Assembly (NCBI GenBank): GCA_938009335.1
Contig: CALLHT010000198.1
Location: forward strand, 1 to 8,677
Reading direction: 5' to 3'
Source of the DNA: an uncultured Rhizobiaceae group bacterium
GTDB lineage: Bacteria > Pseudomonadota > Alphaproteobacteria > Rhizobiales > Rhizobiaceae
DNA length: 8,677 bases
Below the pieces are notes generated by a model. It was not told where the DNA came from and made no database searches. It worked only from the letters and a program-made list of their open reading frames with translations. Below are positions 7,155 through 8,677 of this stretch, piece after piece. The translations under genes and the position numbers were made by a program. Every line of letters begins with the position of its first letter. Position 1 is the first letter of the stretch.

Positions 7155-7158
7155 GGAG
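7153..7158 (+). promoter_or_regulatory. Ribosome binding site overlapping the moaB stop
   Basis: GAGGAG begins within the moaB TGA stop. It is three bases from the ATG at 7162 and six from the ATG at 7165. The second spacing is closer to normal, so it favours the 7165 start for the CDGSH protein. Confidence 0.6.
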
Positions 7159-7164
7159 AATATG

Positions 7165-7404
7165 ATGGCAAAAGGTGAAGTCGCTGGAACAAGTCCGGAG
7201 CGTGTAGAAGTGGAAGCGGGAAAATCTTACTTCTGGTGCACATGCGGAAAATCATCCAAGCAGCCATTTTGCGACGGTTCTCACAAAGGAACAGACTTTG
7301 CGCCTATGAAGTGGACTGCAGAAGAAGACGGACCCAAGTTCTTTTGCACGTGCAAGCAAACGGACAAAGATCCGTTCTGCGATGGAAGCCATTCCAAGAT
7401 TTAA
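7165..7404 (+). CDS. Double CDGSH-type iron-sulfur protein
   Basis: A 79-residue protein made almost entirely of two CDGSH iron-sulfur motifs. In this numbering cluster 1 uses Cys25, Cys27, Cys36 and His40 (CTCGKSSKQPFCDGSH), and cluster 2 uses Cys61, Cys63, Cys72 and His76 (CTCKQTDKDPFCDGSH). The 3Cys-1His pattern binds a [2Fe-2S] cluster in the mitoNEET/Miner family, so two clusters per chain are expected, as in the tandem-motif (Miner2-like) subgroup. There is no membrane segment, so it should be soluble. Its role could be electron transfer, cluster transfer or redox sensing, which the sequence does not decide. The start at 7165 is chosen over 7162 on ribosome-site spacing; the difference is one methionine. 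The gene is ten bases after moaB and probably coupled to it. Confidence 0.9.
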   Translation: MAKGEVAGTSPERVEVEAGKSYFWCTCGKSSKQPFCDGSHKGTDFAPMKWTAEEDGPKFFCTCKQTDKDPFCDGSHSKI

Positions 7405-7500
7405 GAGAATGCATCTTTACCTTTAATTGCATGAGCAGGTGACATCGCGCGATGGTCTTGCTATTGCGGCAATACGATTTTCTAACGCCAGATTCGAGCC
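7405..7500 (+). promoter_or_regulatory. Short gap before glyS with palindromes and a weak promoter candidate
   Basis: This 96-base gap is longer than the others in the tight part of the cluster. It contains a perfect 12-bp palindrome CATCGCGCGATG at 7443-7454, and TATTGC-G-GCAATA at 7462-7474. A weak promoter-like pair is TTGCTA (7458-7463), 17 bases, TCTAAC (7481-7486), which would start transcription a few bases before the glyS ATG. No T-run follows the palindromes, so a rho-independent terminator is not supported. The ribosome site before glyS is weak. Confidence 0.25.
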
Positions 7501-8677
7501 ATGCCTGACTTACTCCTAGAGTTGTTCTCCGAAGAAATCCCAGCCCGCATGCAGCGCAAAGCCGCAGGCGATTTGCGCGCTGCTGTTACCAATGCGTTGG
7601 TGGATGCAGGGCTGACTTATGAAGGCGCAAAAGAATATTGGACGCCTCGCCGTTTGGTGCTTGATCTTAGAGGCCTGACTGCGCGATCTGCAGATATCAA
7701 GGAAGAGCGAAAAGGCCCGCGCGCAGATGCGCCGGAAAAAGCGATTGAAGGGTTTCTGCGCGGTGCTGGCTTGTCATCGATTGATCAAGCGGAAATCAGA
7801 AACGATCCGAAAAAGGGCGATTTCTACGTCGCGGTGATTGAGAAACCAGGCCGTGAAGCTGCTGAAATTATCGCCGAGGTGATGCCGGGTATAATCAAAG
7901 GGTTTCCCTGGCCAAAGTCTATGCGGTGGGGTGCGGCATCTGCTGAAAGCGGGAGCCTGAAATGGGTGCGCCCGCTACAATCGATTTTGTGCCTGTTTGG
8001 CCCTGAGACCGAGGCTATGGATGTGGTCGATTTTGAAGTTGATGGCCTAAGTTCTGGCAATACCACACGCGGCCATCGATTTATGGCAGCGGATGAGTTT
8101 TCCGTCACGCATTTCGATGATTATGCGTCAAAGCTTCAGAAATCTTATGTGATGCTTGACGCTGAAACGCGCAAAGATACCATCCGCACAGAGGCGCAGA
8201 ACCTAGCCTTTGCAAAAGGGCTGGAACTCGTCGAGGATGAAAAACTTCTGGAAGAAGTATCTGGCCTCATCGAATGGCCTACTGTTTTGATGGGTGAATT
8301 TGGCGAAGAGTTCCTCGATATCCCGGCTGAGGTTATTCAGCTTACCATTCGCGAAAACCAGAAATGTTTTGTATTGCGCCAGTCCGGCACTGAAACACTG
8401 ACCAACAACTTTCTGCTTGTTTCAAACATTATTCCTTCTGATGGTGGAGCGGAAGTTGCCCGCGGTAACGCGAAGGTGGTAAATGCGAGACTTTCCGATG
8501 CGAAATTCTTCTGGGAAAGTGATCTGCACCAGATAAACTCGGATGATGGGTTTGATCCGTGGCTCGAAAAGCTGAATGCCGTAACCTTCCATGCCAAGCT
8601 TGGCACCCAAGGCGAGCGTGTTAGCCGCATTGTTGCGCTGGCGGAAGAACTCGCCCCAATTGTCGGCGCAGATGTTG
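7501..8677 (+). CDS. glyS: Glycyl-tRNA synthetase beta subunit, N-terminal part
   Basis: The frame is open from ATG 7501 to the right edge, giving 392 codons of a protein usually near 700 residues. GlyS pairs with GlyQ in the bacterial (alpha-beta)2 glycyl-tRNA synthetase; the alpha subunit holds the aminoacylation site and beta is needed for tRNA binding and activity. The start MPDLLLELFSEEIPARMQRK is highly characteristic. Further family blocks are TPRRLVLDLRGL (about 50-61), EERKGPRADAPEKAIEGFLR (69-88), FPWPKSMRWG (135-144), WVRPLQSILC (155-164), GHRF (191-194), EWPTVLMGEF (259-268) and FHAKLGTQGERV near the end. The C-terminal anticodon-binding domain lies outside the window. glyQ is not adjacent upstream; the gene 5' is the CDGSH protein 96 bases away. 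Confidence 0.95.
   Translation, partial: MPDLLLELFSEEIPARMQRKAAGDLRAAVTNALVDAGLTYEGAKEYWTPRRLVLDLRGLTARSADIKEERKGPRADAPEKAIEGFLRGAGLSSIDQAEIRNDPKKGDFYVAVIEKPGREAAEIIAEVMPGIIKGFPWPKSMRWGAASAESGSLKWVRPLQSILCLFGPETEAMDVVDFEVDGLSSGNTTRGHRFMAADEFSVTHFDDYASKLQKSYVMLDAETRKDTIRTEAQNLAFAKGLELVEDEKLLEEVSGLIEWPTVLMGEFGEEFLDIPAEVIQLTIRENQKCFVLRQSGTETLTNNFLLVSNIIPSDGGAEVARGNAKVVNARLSDAKFFWESDLHQINSDDGFDPWLEKLNAVTFHAKLGTQGERVSRIVALAEELAPIVGADV

Noticed and set aside
7162..7164. First of two adjacent ATGs as start of the CDGSH protein
   Set aside because: It lies only three bases after GAGGAG; the second ATG at 7165 has normal spacing. The product differs by one residue.
7824..8630. Minus-strand ORFs of 94 and 97 residues opposite glyS
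   Set aside because: Both are shadows of the conserved glyS frame, with no motif and no ribosome site of note.

Overview
The window looks like ordinary chromosomal housekeeping DNA from an alphaproteobacterium, most likely a Hyphomicrobiales (rhizobial-type) lineage of moderate GC. This rests on the protein styles: the single-domain S49 peptidase ending in EEKAMRARYGL, the DUF2007 protein, the GlyS N-terminus MPDLLLELFSEEIPARMQRK and the double-CDGSH protein all resemble rhizobial-type homologues as I remember them. The genus cannot be fixed from the sequence alone.

Layout. Positions 2-346 (+) hold the tail of a major facilitator transporter that begins outside the window. Facing it, a leftward cluster reads from about 2651 down to 353: a DUF2007 protein, a class I N6-adenine methyltransferase of the TrmN6 (COG4123) type, a single-domain S49 serine peptidase and a 61-residue single-pass membrane protein. 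A 186-base divergent intergenic region (2652-2837) separates it from a rightward cluster: long-chain polyprenyl diphosphate synthase (ispB-like), an exported TPR protein, ispE, moaB, a small double-CDGSH iron-sulfur protein, and the first 392 codons of glyS, which runs off the right end.

How the genes relate. IspE catalyses the fourth step of the MEP isoprenoid pathway. The IspB-type synthase uses the pathway's products to build the ubiquinone side chain. The TPR protein, ispE, moaB and the CDGSH gene are packed within 7-10 bases of each other and are probably co-transcribed. MoaB (molybdenum cofactor), the iron-sulfur protein and GlyS have no obvious shared pathway with the isoprenoid genes, so the cluster is best read as conserved housekeeping synteny.

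I found no RNA gene, mobile element, CRISPR array, phage gene or sign of horizontal transfer, and no convincing undescribed system. The items worth a second look are modest: the exported TPR protein coupled to ispE, the S49 peptidase with no visible membrane anchor, glyS without glyQ next to it, and short palindromes and repeated hexamers in the intergenic gaps. No gene-free stretch exceeds 300 bases.
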